Positions 19,050 to 28,423 of a stretch of 37,765 bases of DNA are shown piece by piece. The stretch's first letter is position 1. The number at the start of each line of letters is the position of its first letter. A model generated the notes under the pieces. The model saw only the letters and a list, made by a program, of their open reading frames with translations. It made no database searches and was not told the origin of the DNA. Source of the DNA: a virus; the IMG/VR virus record IMGVR_UViG_3300030090_005017, positions 1 to 37,765 of that record. The stretch is one strand, 5' to 3'. The position numbers and the translations under genes were made by a program.

Positions 19050-20918
19050 ATGGATTACTGGTGGTCAGAAAAAAGCGACGTTCACGATAGCGTTATTAGT
19101 AAATTCAACTCAATCAAAGAAGACCAAGACTATCGAGAAGACTACAACCTAAAGCATTTACGGCTTTACGGTAATTATTACAGTGCGGGATTATCTAGCT
19201 CGAATTACTCTAGGATGAAAAGCGCTGCAATGCGTCACAGGGTAACCCTAAACGTTGTCCAATCAATGTGTGACACGGTGACCGCTAAGATTGCAAAAAA
19301 CCGCCCCCGCGCTACGTTTCTAACAAGCGGGGGAGATTATAAAATGCAGCGCAAAGCCAAGCTGTTAGAGCGGTTTTGTGACGGTCAATTTTATTCCACT
19401 GGTATCTATAACGTGGCGCCAAAGGTTTTTCTTGATGCGTGCGTGTTCGGTACTGGCGCGATGAAGATTTACGAGCACGACGGTAAAATTAAAGTCGAGC
19501 GCATTTTTCCAAACGAGCTTGTTGTAGATGATAGAGAGTCTGTTTACGGCAATCCTCGCCAACTTTTCCAAGTCAAATACGTTGACCGCGACGTGTTAAA
19601 CAATCTTTACCCGGAGCATCGAGATGCCATTTATGCGGCTCCTGCTCCAGAAGATGACGGAAGAGGCTATGATGAATCGAACCAGATCGTGTGCATCGAA
19701 GCTTGGCACTTACCTAGTGGTGAGGGAGCCAGAGACGGACGCCACGTTATTTGCATTGATGGCGCTACGCTGCTCGACGAACCGTATGAGCGCGATTACT
19801 TTCCGTTCGTGTTTATCCGATGGACTGAACGTCTTCTCGGCTTCTACGGGCAAGGGCTCGCTGAACAACTAACCGGCATACAACTGGAAATTAATAAATT
19901 GTTATTTAATATCCAGGAACAGATGCACCTAGCAAAGCCAAAGGTTTTTGTTGAGGCGGGTTCTAAAATTGCCAAGGCTCACCTTAACAATGAGACTTGG
20001 GGCGTTATCGAGTATAGAGGTACGCCGCCGCAATTTTTTGTTCCTCGAACAGTTTCGGGCGAAATTTTTAGTCACTTAGACCGGCTATTTAATCGAGCCT
20101 ACGAGATTACTGGCGTTTCTCAGCTTGCTGCGCAGTCAAGAAAACCTGCTGGCCTAGAGTCTGGTGTGGCTCTTCGTGAGTTTCAAGACATTGAAACTGA
20201 GCGTTTTATGATTACGGCGCAGCAATATGAAAAAGCATTTCTGGATGCAGCGCGTCAGATGATTGACCTAGCGCGTGAAGTTGCAGCAAGGGGAGACTCT
20301 TACGAGGTCATTAGTCACGGCGATAAAAACATTGAGAAGATAAAGTGGAAAGACATCAATCTAAAAGAAGACCAGTATGTCATGAAGATTTATCCAACCT
20401 CTTTGCTGCCGACAACGCCTGCCGCTAAGCTGCAAAAAGTCATTGAGATGCTGCAAGCTGGAATGCTTAGTCAGGAAGAATCTCGAGGTTTGCTTGATTA
20501 TCCAGATATTGAAGCAGTTAACAGCATGGCAACAGCCGCACGCGATGACGTAAATATGCTTATTGAGCAGATGCTTGAAAAAGGTGAGTACATTCCGCCT
20601 GAGCCGTTTAGTAACCTAGAGCTCAGCATTAAGCTTATGCAATCAGCGTATCTTCGAGCAAAAATTAATAAAGTGCCTGAAGAACGACTTGATTTACTCC
20701 GGCGATATATCGAGGAGTGCATCAATTTAATTACGCAAATGCAGCAAGCCGCACAGCAGCAAGCTATGGCGGCAATGGCTCCGCAGCAAGCGCAACAAGC
20801 TCAGCCAGCAGCACCAACCGAGCCTAGCGGGGCAACTCCCGCAGGGATGACGGATGAAATGATTATGGAAGAAGCAGCAGCCGCCGCAGAAGGTGAGCAA
20901 GCTGCTATGCCGATGTAG
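19050..20918 (+). CDS. Portal protein
   Basis: A 622-residue portal, the 12-fold ring at the head vertex through which DNA passes. Typical features: SRMKSAAMRHRVTLNVVQSM, DTVTAKIAKNRPRATFLT near the start, FVFIRWTERLLGFYGQGLAE in the middle with AEQLTGIQLEINKLL, AGLESGVALREFQDIETERF, and a Gln/Ala-rich C-terminal tail (MQQAAQQQAMAAMAPQQAQQ). Three successive ATGs occur (19044, 19047, 19050); 19050 has the best spacing from GGAGG. The order terL-portal-scaffold-coat supports the call. Confidence 0.9.
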   Translation: MDYWWSEKSDVHDSVISKFNSIKEDQDYREDYNLKHLRLYGNYYSAGLSSSNYSRMKSAAMRHRVTLNVVQSMCDTVTAKIAKNRPRATFLTSGGDYKMQRKAKLLERFCDGQFYSTGIYNVAPKVFLDACVFGTGAMKIYEHDGKIKVERIFPNELVVDDRESVYGNPRQLFQVKYVDRDVLNNLYPEHRDAIYAAPAPEDDGRGYDESNQIVCIEAWHLPSGEGARDGRHVICIDGATLLDEPYERDYFPFVFIRWTERLLGFYGQGLAEQLTGIQLEINKLLFNIQEQMHLAKPKVFVEAGSKIAKAHLNNETWGVIEYRGTPPQFFVPRTVSGEIFSHLDRLFNRAYEITGVSQLAAQSRKPAGLESGVALREFQDIETERFMITAQQYEKAFLDAARQMIDLAREVAARGDSYEVISHGDKNIEKIKWKDINLKEDQYVMKIYPTSLLPTTPAAKLQKVIEMLQAGMLSQEESRGLLDYPDIEAVNSMATAARDDVNMLIEQMLEKGEYIPPEPFSNLELSIKLMQSAYLRAKINKVPEERLDLLRRYIEECINLITQMQQAAQQQAMAAMAPQQAQQAQPAAPTEPSGATPAGMTDEMIMEEAAAAAEGEQAAMPM

Positions 20919-20926
20919 GAGAAATT

Positions 20927-21802
20927 ATGAGTGAAAATGCAGAAGTTGCTCAAGAAGTTGCAGTAGAACAAGAAACAGTTGCAGAGGAAACAGCCACAGA
21001 GCAGGCACCGATAGAAGAAAAAGGACCAGGACGCTCAGAATACGTTACGCATTTTGCGGCTATAGCAAAAAAAGAAGCCGCATTGCAGGATATCGCCAAA
21101 CAAGCCAAAGCAACTCAGGCAGAAAACGAGCAGCTAAGGCAAGAAATTGAACAAATTAAGGCAGCGCGAAGCCTAGCAAAGACTGACCCAGTTAAGTTCT
21201 TGCAAGAATCAGGGCTTACAATGGAAGAGCTTTTACACCAAGACCTAAATGGTGATCTTCCGGTAGAAACAAAGCTTTCCAGGCGAATTGAAGCTCTTGA
21301 AAAACAAAATGCCGACTTGCTAAAGCAGCGCGAAGAAGAAATGACGCAGCGCGAGGCAAAAAAAGAAGAAACGGAATGGAAGTCATTTGTTGACCAAGTG
21401 ACGGAATTTGTGGACAATGATCCCAGCTACGAACTTATTCGTGCTGGAGGTATGCAATGGATGGTTCCCCAGTTAATGCGGGAGTTCTACCAGAAGCAGG
21501 GGCAGCAAATCACCGCCACTCAAGCCGCGAATTTGGTCGAAGAAAGTCTTGAGGAGTCGCTGGAAGGTTATCTCAAGGCTGAAAAGTTGCAGAAGAAGTA
21601 TGGGCTCAAAGAGCTAACATCGGAGTCGCAGGATACGCCGGTTGATGACGCAGGGGGAGTTGAGCCAACAAAAAGAGCTCAGCAAAAACCAAAGACACTG
21701 ACAAATCAACTTGTTTCAGGAACAAGTGAGAAAGAGACAGGTATGCTTTCTCGCGAACAATCCCTGGAGCGTATTGCGCGTATGATAGACGCAGCAAGAT
21801 AA
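20927..21802 (+). CDS. Scaffolding protein
   Basis: A 291-residue acidic, helical protein with a Glu/Ala-rich N-terminus (VAQEVAVEQETVAEETATEQ), a coiled coil around residues 60-85 and 115-150 (KATQAENEQLRQEIEQIKAA, RIEALEKQNADLLKQREEEM) and a basic end (ARMIDAAR). Such proteins guide coat assembly and leave before or during packaging. The position between portal and coat fits. AGGAGAAATT precedes the ATG. Confidence 0.8.
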   Translation: MSENAEVAQEVAVEQETVAEETATEQAPIEEKGPGRSEYVTHFAAIAKKEAALQDIAKQAKATQAENEQLRQEIEQIKAARSLAKTDPVKFLQESGLTMEELLHQDLNGDLPVETKLSRRIEALEKQNADLLKQREEEMTQREAKKEETEWKSFVDQVTEFVDNDPSYELIRAGGMQWMVPQLMREFYQKQGQQITATQAANLVEESLEESLEGYLKAEKLQKKYGLKELTSESQDTPVDDAGGVEPTKRAQQKPKTLTNQLVSGTSEKETGMLSREQSLERIARMIDAAR

Positions 21803-21813
21803 GGTAAATTACG

Positions 21814-23094
21814 ATGGCAGCATTAGAATTAAGCAGTGGGACAACAGCCACCACGTCACATACTATCTATAATATCGACGGTGCCCTAAAAGAGCACTAT
21901 AAGCCGCAGCGCATTAAAGAGATGAGCTACAAAAACAATCCTTTGCTGGCGCTAATGCCTAAGTATGAGAAGTTTGGCGGCGAAAATATGCCGATTCCAA
22001 TCATTCTTACCGGGCCGCAGCGACGAAGCGCGGATTTTACATCCGGCCAAGGCAACGCATCTACATCTGAAATTCGTCAGTTTTTGCTGACTCGGGCAAA
22101 AGATTATTCCTTCGCTCAGATTTCACACGAGGCTATTCGTGCAAGTGCTTCAAACACTGATGCATTTGTTCGCTACGCCACAATGGAAATCGACGGCGCT
22201 ATTCACAGCCTTAAGCGTTCACTTGCTGTAGCAATGTATCGCGATGGCACTGGCTCTATCGGGACAGTTGCTGGTGAGGATGCAAGCGGTACTGACCCAG
22301 CAGGGTCAGCAGCAACTCTTTATCTTTCAAATGCTGAAGACATTACCAACTTTGAAGTTGGAATGAAGATTGAGTTTTATGCAAACTCCAGTGGCGCTCC
22401 TAGTGGCTCAGCTCGGGCAGGCGGCCCTTACACTATTCTAAAAGTAAGCCGAGGCGGTACACAGCCATTTATTACGTTTAGCGGAAACTTAAACAGCGCA
22501 GTGGCCAATACTGATCACTTGGTGCAGTTTGGCGACAAGGACGCTAAGATTAAGGGCCTCGATTCCTGGGTTCCTTCTTCTGACCCTACATCAGCGCTGC
22601 ACTTTGGTGTTGACCGTACATCGGACACGACTCGCTTGGGTGGTGTGCGCTTTGACGGTTCAGCTCTTCCAATTGAAGAGGCTCTTATTGGCGGTGCTTC
22701 AGAAATTGCCCGAGAAGGCGGCGCTCCTGACCACATCTTTATGGACTTTGCGAGCTACGCAAACCTTGAAAAAGCCCTCGGGTCCAAGGTGCAGTATGAC
22801 AAAGTATCATCTAACGATGCTGACATTGGCTTTGACGCTCTTGTGGTTAACGGTCCTCGCGGTCGAATGAAGGTTATTCCTGACCACAACTGCCAGCCTA
22901 ACGTTGCATGGATGCTTCAACTGGATACTTGGTGCCTCAACTCACTTGGTGCGGCGCCTCAAATCCTTAACGCTGATGATGCCGGTCAGATGCTCCGCGT
23001 GTATAATGCGGATGCGTACGAGGTACGCGTTGGTTTTTACGGGAACGTATCTTGTAACGCTCCTGGCTATAACTGCCGCGTAGCATTGGCATAA
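21814..23094 (+). CDS. Major capsid protein
   Basis: A 426-residue coat protein, presumably HK97-fold. Features: HYKPQRIKEMSYKNNPLLAL, KYEKFGGENMPIPIILT, FAQISHEAIRASASNTDAFV, EIDGAIHSLKRSLAVAMYRD, a Gly-rich insertion around residues 148-240, IFMDFASYANLEKALG, and the closing block LRVYNADAYEVRVGFYGNVS. The pattern and the position after the scaffold are typical of a phage coat; no exact homologue can be named from sequence reading alone. Confidence 0.88.
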   Translation: MAALELSSGTTATTSHTIYNIDGALKEHYKPQRIKEMSYKNNPLLALMPKYEKFGGENMPIPIILTGPQRRSADFTSGQGNASTSEIRQFLLTRAKDYSFAQISHEAIRASASNTDAFVRYATMEIDGAIHSLKRSLAVAMYRDGTGSIGTVAGEDASGTDPAGSAATLYLSNAEDITNFEVGMKIEFYANSSGAPSGSARAGGPYTILKVSRGGTQPFITFSGNLNSAVANTDHLVQFGDKDAKIKGLDSWVPSSDPTSALHFGVDRTSDTTRLGGVRFDGSALPIEEALIGGASEIAREGGAPDHIFMDFASYANLEKALGSKVQYDKVSSNDADIGFDALVVNGPRGRMKVIPDHNCQPNVAWMLQLDTWCLNSLGAAPQILNADDAGQMLRVYNADAYEVRVGFYGNVSCNAPGYNCRVALA

Positions 23095-23120
23095 TTCAGA
23101 CTCAGAGAGGAGATTGAGTT

Positions 23121-23483
23121 ATGGCGAATAGAGATTTTAAAGATGTTCAGGCGCTTGAGCGTGCGGTAAAAATCCTCGCGTTTCGGGTATCAGGGCTAAA
23201 CAACGCTACTAACACGGTAACACCCTCGACCGGTGTTGCCTCTTCAACAATTACCGGTGACCGTGTAACCATTACCTTAACAGACAAATACAGTTCTCTG
23301 TTATCGGCACAGTTTACAATGGGCGCTAGTGATGGAACATCTATTGGCGGAAACGGCCCTCTTCTTCAGGGCCATGACGTTAATGGTGCAAAAACTGTCG
23401 TTGTTGACATGGGCGGGTCTACCCCTGATGCCAACGACACACTGGATGTGGCGTTGTTCCTGAAAAACAGCAGTGTAACCTGA
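23121..23483 (+). CDS. Probable head decoration / minor virion protein
   Basis: A 120-residue protein. A short helical start (FKDVQALERAVKILAFRVSG) is followed by Thr/Ser/Gly-rich strands (STITGDRVTITLTDKYSSLL, AKTVVVDMGGSTPDANDTL). Directly behind the coat gene this suits a decoration or minor head protein. AGAGAGGAGATTGAGTT gives a good ribosome site. No family was recognised. Confidence 0.6.
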   Translation: MANRDFKDVQALERAVKILAFRVSGLNNATNTVTPSTGVASSTITGDRVTITLTDKYSSLLSAQFTMGASDGTSIGGNGPLLQGHDVNGAKTVVVDMGGSTPDANDTLDVALFLKNSSVT

Positions 23484-23484
23484 T

Positions 23485-23706
23485 ATGAAGCCTGACGGAT
23501 TATCAGTTCTTGTCTTGGAAAAGGCGAGAAAAAAGTTTGGGGAGCCTGAAGAGGCAAGCGGTGAAGAAGAGAAGTCGGCTCCATCGTTTGCTCTGAGTGA
23601 GGCTTCACAAAAAGTACATGCGGCTTTTAAGGGTGATGACGCAAACGCACTAGGCCAAGCGCTTGGTGAGTTTTTTGACATCTACTCTTCTAGGTCCAAG
23701 TCTTAA
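23485..23706 (+). CDS. Small acidic virion-operon protein
   Basis: A 73-residue acidic helical protein (GLSVLVLEKARKKFGEPEEA, FALSEASQKVHAAFKGDDAN, ALGQALGEFFDIYSS). It starts one base after the previous stop and is followed within 10 bp by a strong terminator. I recall similar short acidic proteins near phage coat genes; role unknown. Confidence 0.6.
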   Translation: MKPDGLSVLVLEKARKKFGEPEEASGEEEKSAPSFALSEASQKVHAAFKGDDANALGQALGEFFDIYSSRSKS

Positions 23707-23712
23707 GTTGGA

Positions 23713-23737
23713 GGGGGGCTTCGGCCCCCTTCTTTTT
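23713..23737 (+). terminator. Terminator/attenuator behind coat genes
   Basis: GGGGGGC (23713-23719), tetraloop TTCG, GCCCCCT (23724-23730), then TCTTTTT. It would give more coat, scaffold and decoration mRNA than tail mRNA unless antitermination operates. Confidence 0.9.
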
Positions 23738-23751
23738 AGGGGGGATTAGCT

Positions 23752-24438
23752 GTGGCATCTTTTACAGAAGAAACCCTGAGAACCCGTGCCCGCCGAATGG
23801 CGGATATGGAAAATTCCACCTTTATCACTGACGCTGAGTTGCGAGATTATATTAATGCAGCAATTGCAGAGCTGCACGATATCGTTGTTGAGAAATACGA
23901 GGACTATTATTTAAAAACCTCGACCTCAATGGACCTTTCAACTGGCGATACTTTTGACCTTCCAAGCGATTTCTACAAGGCTTTAGGCGTAGACCTTGAT
24001 GTTGGCGGGAACACTTACAGTATTGCAAACTACTCGTTTCAAGAAAGAAACCGGCACAATACCACGGCTTATTCTGGTGACCGCCTGTACGCCCACACCC
24101 AGTACCACATTCAGGGTGACAGCATTAAGTTTATTCCGACAAGTAGCAGCGGCACGGCATTGCTTTACTATGTTCCAGTAGCCACCCAGTTTTCTGGCCC
24201 TGATTTTAGCAACAAAGAAATTAAATCGATTATTCCCGGATACGAAGATTATGTCTGCGTTACGGCCACGATTGCTTGCTTGATGAAAGAAGAAAGCGAT
24301 ACACGTATCCACATGGCAAGAAAAGCTGAGATTCGAGCAAGAATTGAATCTTCAGCAGGCAAGCGGAACGCTGGCGATTCCTACGCTATTACAGATATAG
24401 ACGTTGGTCGTGGCGCCGGAATGGATTTTCATTATTGA
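23752..24438 (+). CDS. Head-tail adaptor protein
   Basis: A 228-residue protein starting at GTG after GGGGGGATTA. The N-terminal helices (TLRTRARRMADMENSTFITD, AELRDYINAAIAELHDIVVE) match the start of podovirus adaptor/completion proteins (P22 gp4-like or gp6-like). A strand-rich middle (TSTSMDLSTGDTFDLPSDFY) and a helical end (SDTRIHMARKAEIRARIES) also fit. It would bind below the portal and link the tail hub. The family is inferred from pattern and place. Confidence 0.72.
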   Translation: MASFTEETLRTRARRMADMENSTFITDAELRDYINAAIAELHDIVVEKYEDYYLKTSTSMDLSTGDTFDLPSDFYKALGVDLDVGGNTYSIANYSFQERNRHNTTAYSGDRLYAHTQYHIQGDSIKFIPTSSSGTALLYYVPVATQFSGPDFSNKEIKSIIPGYEDYVCVTATIACLMKEESDTRIHMARKAEIRARIESSAGKRNAGDSYAITDIDVGRGAGMDFHY

Positions 24439-24446
24439 GGTGAACT

Positions 24447-24767
24447 ATGGCAACTCGCCTTTCAGAACAATCCAGCTTTCCAGCCGAATCAAGTGAGTCG
24501 GAATTAAGTCGCAGCGCCGATAGAGAAGCCTTAAGAAGTATTCGTGATGTCGAAATCCTTAACGGTAAGCTTGTTTCTGACCTGGCAGTAACAACGACTA
24601 CGCAACGATTTTTGCATAACCTTGGCCGCGCCTATCGCGGATTTCTTGTCACCAAGAAAAATTCCGATAAGCATGTTTATGTTGACGACACTGTGGACGC
24701 AGACAAAGAAAAGTTTATTGTTCTAAAATCGGACGGCGCTGTTACAGCCAGCTTGTGGGTGTTTTAA
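24447..24767 (+). CDS. Small virion protein before tail hub
   Basis: A 106-residue protein. The second half, TQRFLHNLGRAYRGFLVTKK and FIVLKSDGAVTASLWVF, is a pattern (FLHxLGRxxxGxxV ... LWVF) I recall from short structural proteins of marine and P22-like podoviruses. The stop overlaps the hub start (TAATG). Probably a small tail or head-joining protein. Confidence 0.6.
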   Translation: MATRLSEQSSFPAESSESELSRSADREALRSIRDVEILNGKLVSDLAVTTTTQRFLHNLGRAYRGFLVTKKNSDKHVYVDDTVDADKEKFIVLKSDGAVTASLWVF

Positions 24768-27700
24768 TGGTTCTTAAGAAACAAACTCTCACGTTTCCTT
24801 TTGGGAAAGGTCTGAACGATAAGGTATCAGACAAGGTTTTGCCTGTAGGTGAGCTTACAGAGGCTAAAAACGTTGTTTTTGACAAAGTAGGGAAAGTCTC
24901 AAAACGAGGCGGGTTTGTTCGAGAAGACAATAACGTGGCTTACAGTCACGCCAGCTTGGGAAACAGCTTATCTGATGCTACCTACGGAACCGAATATAAC
25001 GGTGAAGTTCTTATAGGTAGCAAGCGTCGATTGTTTGGGCGTTCGAGCTCTAACCTTAGCAGTCGTTACGTGGACAAGGGCGCGCTTATACCTTGCGAAG
25101 TTGAGAATAACTTTTTATTTAGAAACGACAATTACAAAACAAGTCCAGTTCAGATTGGCTACGTTTACACAGGGTCTGTTCCTGTTTTTATGATTTGTGC
25201 GTATGTCAGATGGCCCTTTGGAACGTCCACTAATTATAGCGTTATGGGTGAAATCCGTGACGCTACAACAGGCAGTTTACTTTACGAACAAGTTATTGAC
25301 ACGGTCACAATAGAAACCGCTACGACTCAATCCAGTAGACTGTATCGTGTTCCTGATCCACATGTTTGCGTATTAGGCTCCAAAGCATTTATCTTGTATC
25401 TTTCTCCCCAGCAAAGCCCGACAGACACCAAAGTAAAATATTCGGGAATAGACCTTACAAGCGCTACAAGCGTAGGACATACCTTCGACACCTCTGGTAA
25501 CCAATTCCAATCTCCCGCAAACTTAGGCTCTTTTGGCCTGTCTTATCACCGACCAATGTTTTCAGCAGACGTGGCAACAGCAGCAGGCAATGCAACAGTT
25601 GCCGCTGAAGGTGTAACGTCAGCAATAGTCTGCGGAGGTTTGGTAGGGAGCTTTTTAAATCCCCTAAGCTTTATTGATTCAACTTGCGACACTACAAACA
25701 CGTCAAGAACTGTTAACATGAACGCTTCAACGTCACTCATGGTTGGAGATGGTGTTAGCGGCACAGGCATACCTGTAGGGGCAACTGTTTCATCGATACC
25801 CAGTGCAACCAGTTTTGTTTTATCTGCTGCGGCAACCGCAACAAATACAAACATTGGTTTAACTTTTACTAGAGGAAAAGATGAAAGCAGCGCCAATGGA
25901 ACTCTTAGGTTTGAGTATTTGAAATGCACTTCTGGCACTACTCTTACATCTTTTGCTTCAACTGCCGCTAATGGACTAAATAACAATGGCGTTGGGTCAT
26001 CTTTTGGAAACGCTGAGGCTTTACCAGAAATGGCAACAAATGATGCTGTGGCCCCTGGCTTTTATATTAAAGCAATTAATGACTCGACAGCCGCAAATGG
26101 GCAGATATTTTTTGCAGCTACCAACTGGGCTAGTGGGTCCTCTGAGCCAAGGCAAATATATGCGTTTCTTCGTCATAACTGGGACAGTGGCTCTAGTGCT
26201 GATGAAGTTGGAAGAATGCTCGATGACCAAAGCGGCTATCTTTTAAGGGCCTCTGTTCACGTTGAAAGCGATTCTCAAGCAAGAGTTATTGCTGAACTTG
26301 TTACGGATAACAGTGTCGGGTCTAAGGCAAGTGGGCGACCAGATAACCATGTTATTAAATATTTTGAAATGTCCAGAACCGGCACAAGCCAAACAAGTTT
26401 TGTTAATGAGAAAACCGTAGCTTATAACGCAAGCATTGCCAGTGATTTATTTAATGACGGCACAGACACTTACTTTGTTCTCTCTCATACAAACGGGACA
26501 AGGGGTTCCTTAAGCGGAAACATGGTGCTAATGCTAGCCCCTCCCATAGCAAACACGGTGCGTGAGTGGGATTCTGTGGGGGCGGTTGGAACCGGCAACA
26601 ATCCGACCAACTTTACTTCTGATAGTGGCGCCTCTCTTGAAAACAATATTCGGTTTTTTACAAGTGCGTCACGGGTTACTTTGACTAGCACTGATGTGTA
26701 TAGCTTTGGGTCTAACAGGTTTACGAATTTGGTTGAGTACGATACAGGCTCAGCGACAAATACTTTCGAGGATGAGGCTCATTCTCCTTCTGTTGTTTCA
26801 ATAAATTTAAACCCTGACCGGCCTCATAAGTCGTTAAGAACACCTAATGGATTACTGCTTACTGGTGGAATGCTTTATCACTACGACGGCGTTTCTTTGA
26901 CAGAAAACAATTTTTTTGTTTTTCCTGTTGTCCAAGAATCTGGTGCGAGCTCTGGAGGCTCAATTACCGCAGGCACTTATCTTTATAGGGTTATTTACGA
27001 GTGGTATGATGCAATGGGGAATGTCCATAGGTCAGCCCCATCTAATTCAATGAGTGTCACCTACACTGGAACTACCAACAAAACTGAACTAACTATCTAC
27101 ACGCTGCAATTAACAAGAAAAAGAATTGGCCTTTACAATGATAGCTTAAATGGGGTGCGCGCAGTTGTTTTTAGAACAGGAGCGGGAGGCTCAATCTATC
27201 ATCGAGTAGGGGCAGCTAATCTTTCAGGGAAAGAAAGCAGTGTTGTTGTTACTTGGTCAGATTACGGCGGGATTACTGACGCCGAGCTTTTTGATAACGA
27301 GCTCCTCTATACGCAAGCAGGTGTTCCGGCCAATGCGTTTATTGGTTCTTGCAAAGATGCTGCGTTTCACAAGGAACGAGCATTTATTACAACCAGCGAA
27401 AATGCGGTTAAGTTTTCTAAGCACATGAGTGGCCTTGATGGGGTTAATTTTACTGACAGCAACGAAATTAGGGTAAGCAGCGAAAACATTGAAATTGCTG
27501 CTATAGAATCTGCGCGTGAAGCTTTGCTTCTTTTTACTAAAGATGACGGATACTATGTTGCGGGTGAAGGGCCAGATAGCTCAGGCGTAGGGTCGTTTAC
27601 TCAGCCAAAAATGTTTGCCCCTGGCGTCGGTGCTTTGCCAGGTGCTGACCATGCATATCACTCTGGCGGCACACTAATTCAAACACGTCGCGGCATTTTT

Positions 27701-28423
27701 AACATTCTCCCCAATTTGCAACCCGATTATATTGGGGCAAATGTTGAAGACAGTATATCTTTAAGGCAAGTGTCAACCGACCTTACAGTTAGGGATATTT
27801 TTTCTATTGCTGTAGATGAAGACCAAAACGAGATTTACTTCTTCGTTGAAAATACTGCTTCAGGGTCAAGTAACTCGATACTTGTTTTCAATACGATTGC
27901 ACGGCAATGGTCAGAGTTTACCGTGGGGTACTCAGGTAGCAACTACGGTGTTTCTGGTTTTTTGCGAAACAACTCTCTGTACATGCTTAATGCTGACGGT
28001 AACCTGCACAAGATGGACCCTAAGCAATACGTAGACCAAACAACAGGGTCAGATGTTCCTTATGACATGGTTTTGCAAACCGGCTATATTTCTGTGGCGG
28101 GACTGCAAAACATGCAGCGAGTTTACCGGTTTATGGTGCTTGGCGATTACATTACGCCGCATGACTTAACAGTTGATGTTTTTACTGATTACGATGACGC
28201 TACGCCGGTTTCGCATACGTCGTCAATATCAGCAGAAACCAACCCGTATCATTACCGTGGGCACATGAAAAACCAAAAATGCCGAGCGGTAAAAATAAAA
28301 ATAACGGCAGGAGGAACATCGGCTACAGGGGCGGCAGTTGTTCTTGATGGGTTAGCCCTTGAGATTGGCCTGCGTCCTGGAGCGTTTAAGCTCCCAGCAG
28401 CTCAAACAGTGGAGGCTAGTTAA
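24767..28423 (+). CDS. Large tail hub / DNA-stabilisation-like protein
   Basis: A 1218-residue protein. Its start (LTFPFGKGLNDKVSDKVLPV, ELTEAKNVVFDKVGKVSKRG) has the form of P22 gp10-like stabilisation or tail-hub proteins, but the protein is over twice that length. The body is strand-rich and would suit a propeller or nozzle. Around residues 305-370 lies what looks like an inserted beta module (MVGDGVSGTGIPVGATVSSI, FVLSAAATATNTNIGLTF), common in phage adhesins. The C-terminal part (YFFVENTASGSSNSILVFNT, ARQWSEFTVGYS) resembles propeller repeats. It overlaps the upstream stop. Confidence 0.68.
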   Translation: MVLKKQTLTFPFGKGLNDKVSDKVLPVGELTEAKNVVFDKVGKVSKRGGFVREDNNVAYSHASLGNSLSDATYGTEYNGEVLIGSKRRLFGRSSSNLSSRYVDKGALIPCEVENNFLFRNDNYKTSPVQIGYVYTGSVPVFMICAYVRWPFGTSTNYSVMGEIRDATTGSLLYEQVIDTVTIETATTQSSRLYRVPDPHVCVLGSKAFILYLSPQQSPTDTKVKYSGIDLTSATSVGHTFDTSGNQFQSPANLGSFGLSYHRPMFSADVATAAGNATVAAEGVTSAIVCGGLVGSFLNPLSFIDSTCDTTNTSRTVNMNASTSLMVGDGVSGTGIPVGATVSSIPSATSFVLSAAATATNTNIGLTFTRGKDESSANGTLRFEYLKCTSGTTLTSFASTAANGLNNNGVGSSFGNAEALPEMATNDAVAPGFYIKAINDSTAANGQIFFAATNWASGSSEPRQIYAFLRHNWDSGSSADEVGRMLDDQSGYLLRASVHVESDSQARVIAELVTDNSVGSKASGRPDNHVIKYFEMSRTGTSQTSFVNEKTVAYNASIASDLFNDGTDTYFVLSHTNGTRGSLSGNMVLMLAPPIANTVREWDSVGAVGTGNNPTNFTSDSGASLENNIRFFTSASRVTLTSTDVYSFGSNRFTNLVEYDTGSATNTFEDEAHSPSVVSINLNPDRPHKSLRTPNGLLLTGGMLYHYDGVSLTENNFFVFPVVQESGASSGGSITAGTYLYRVIYEWYDAMGNVHRSAPSNSMSVTYTGTTNKTELTIYTLQLTRKRIGLYNDSLNGVRAVVFRTGAGGSIYHRVGAANLSGKESSVVVTWSDYGGITDAELFDNELLYTQAGVPANAFIGSCKDAAFHKERAFITTSENAVKFSKHMSGLDGVNFTDSNEIRVSSENIEIAAIESAREALLLFTKDDGYYVAGEGPDSSGVGSFTQPKMFAPGVGALPGADHAYHSGGTLIQTRRGIFNILPNLQPDYIGANVEDSISLRQVSTDLTVRDIFSIAVDEDQNEIYFFVENTASGSSNSILVFNTIARQWSEFTVGYSGSNYGVSGFLRNNSLYMLNADGNLHKMDPKQYVDQTTGSDVPYDMVLQTGYISVAGLQNMQRVYRFMVLGDYITPHDLTVDVFTDYDDATPVSHTSSISAETNPYHYRGHMKNQKCRAVKIKITAGGTSATGAAVVLDGLALEIGLRPGAFKLPAAQTVEAS

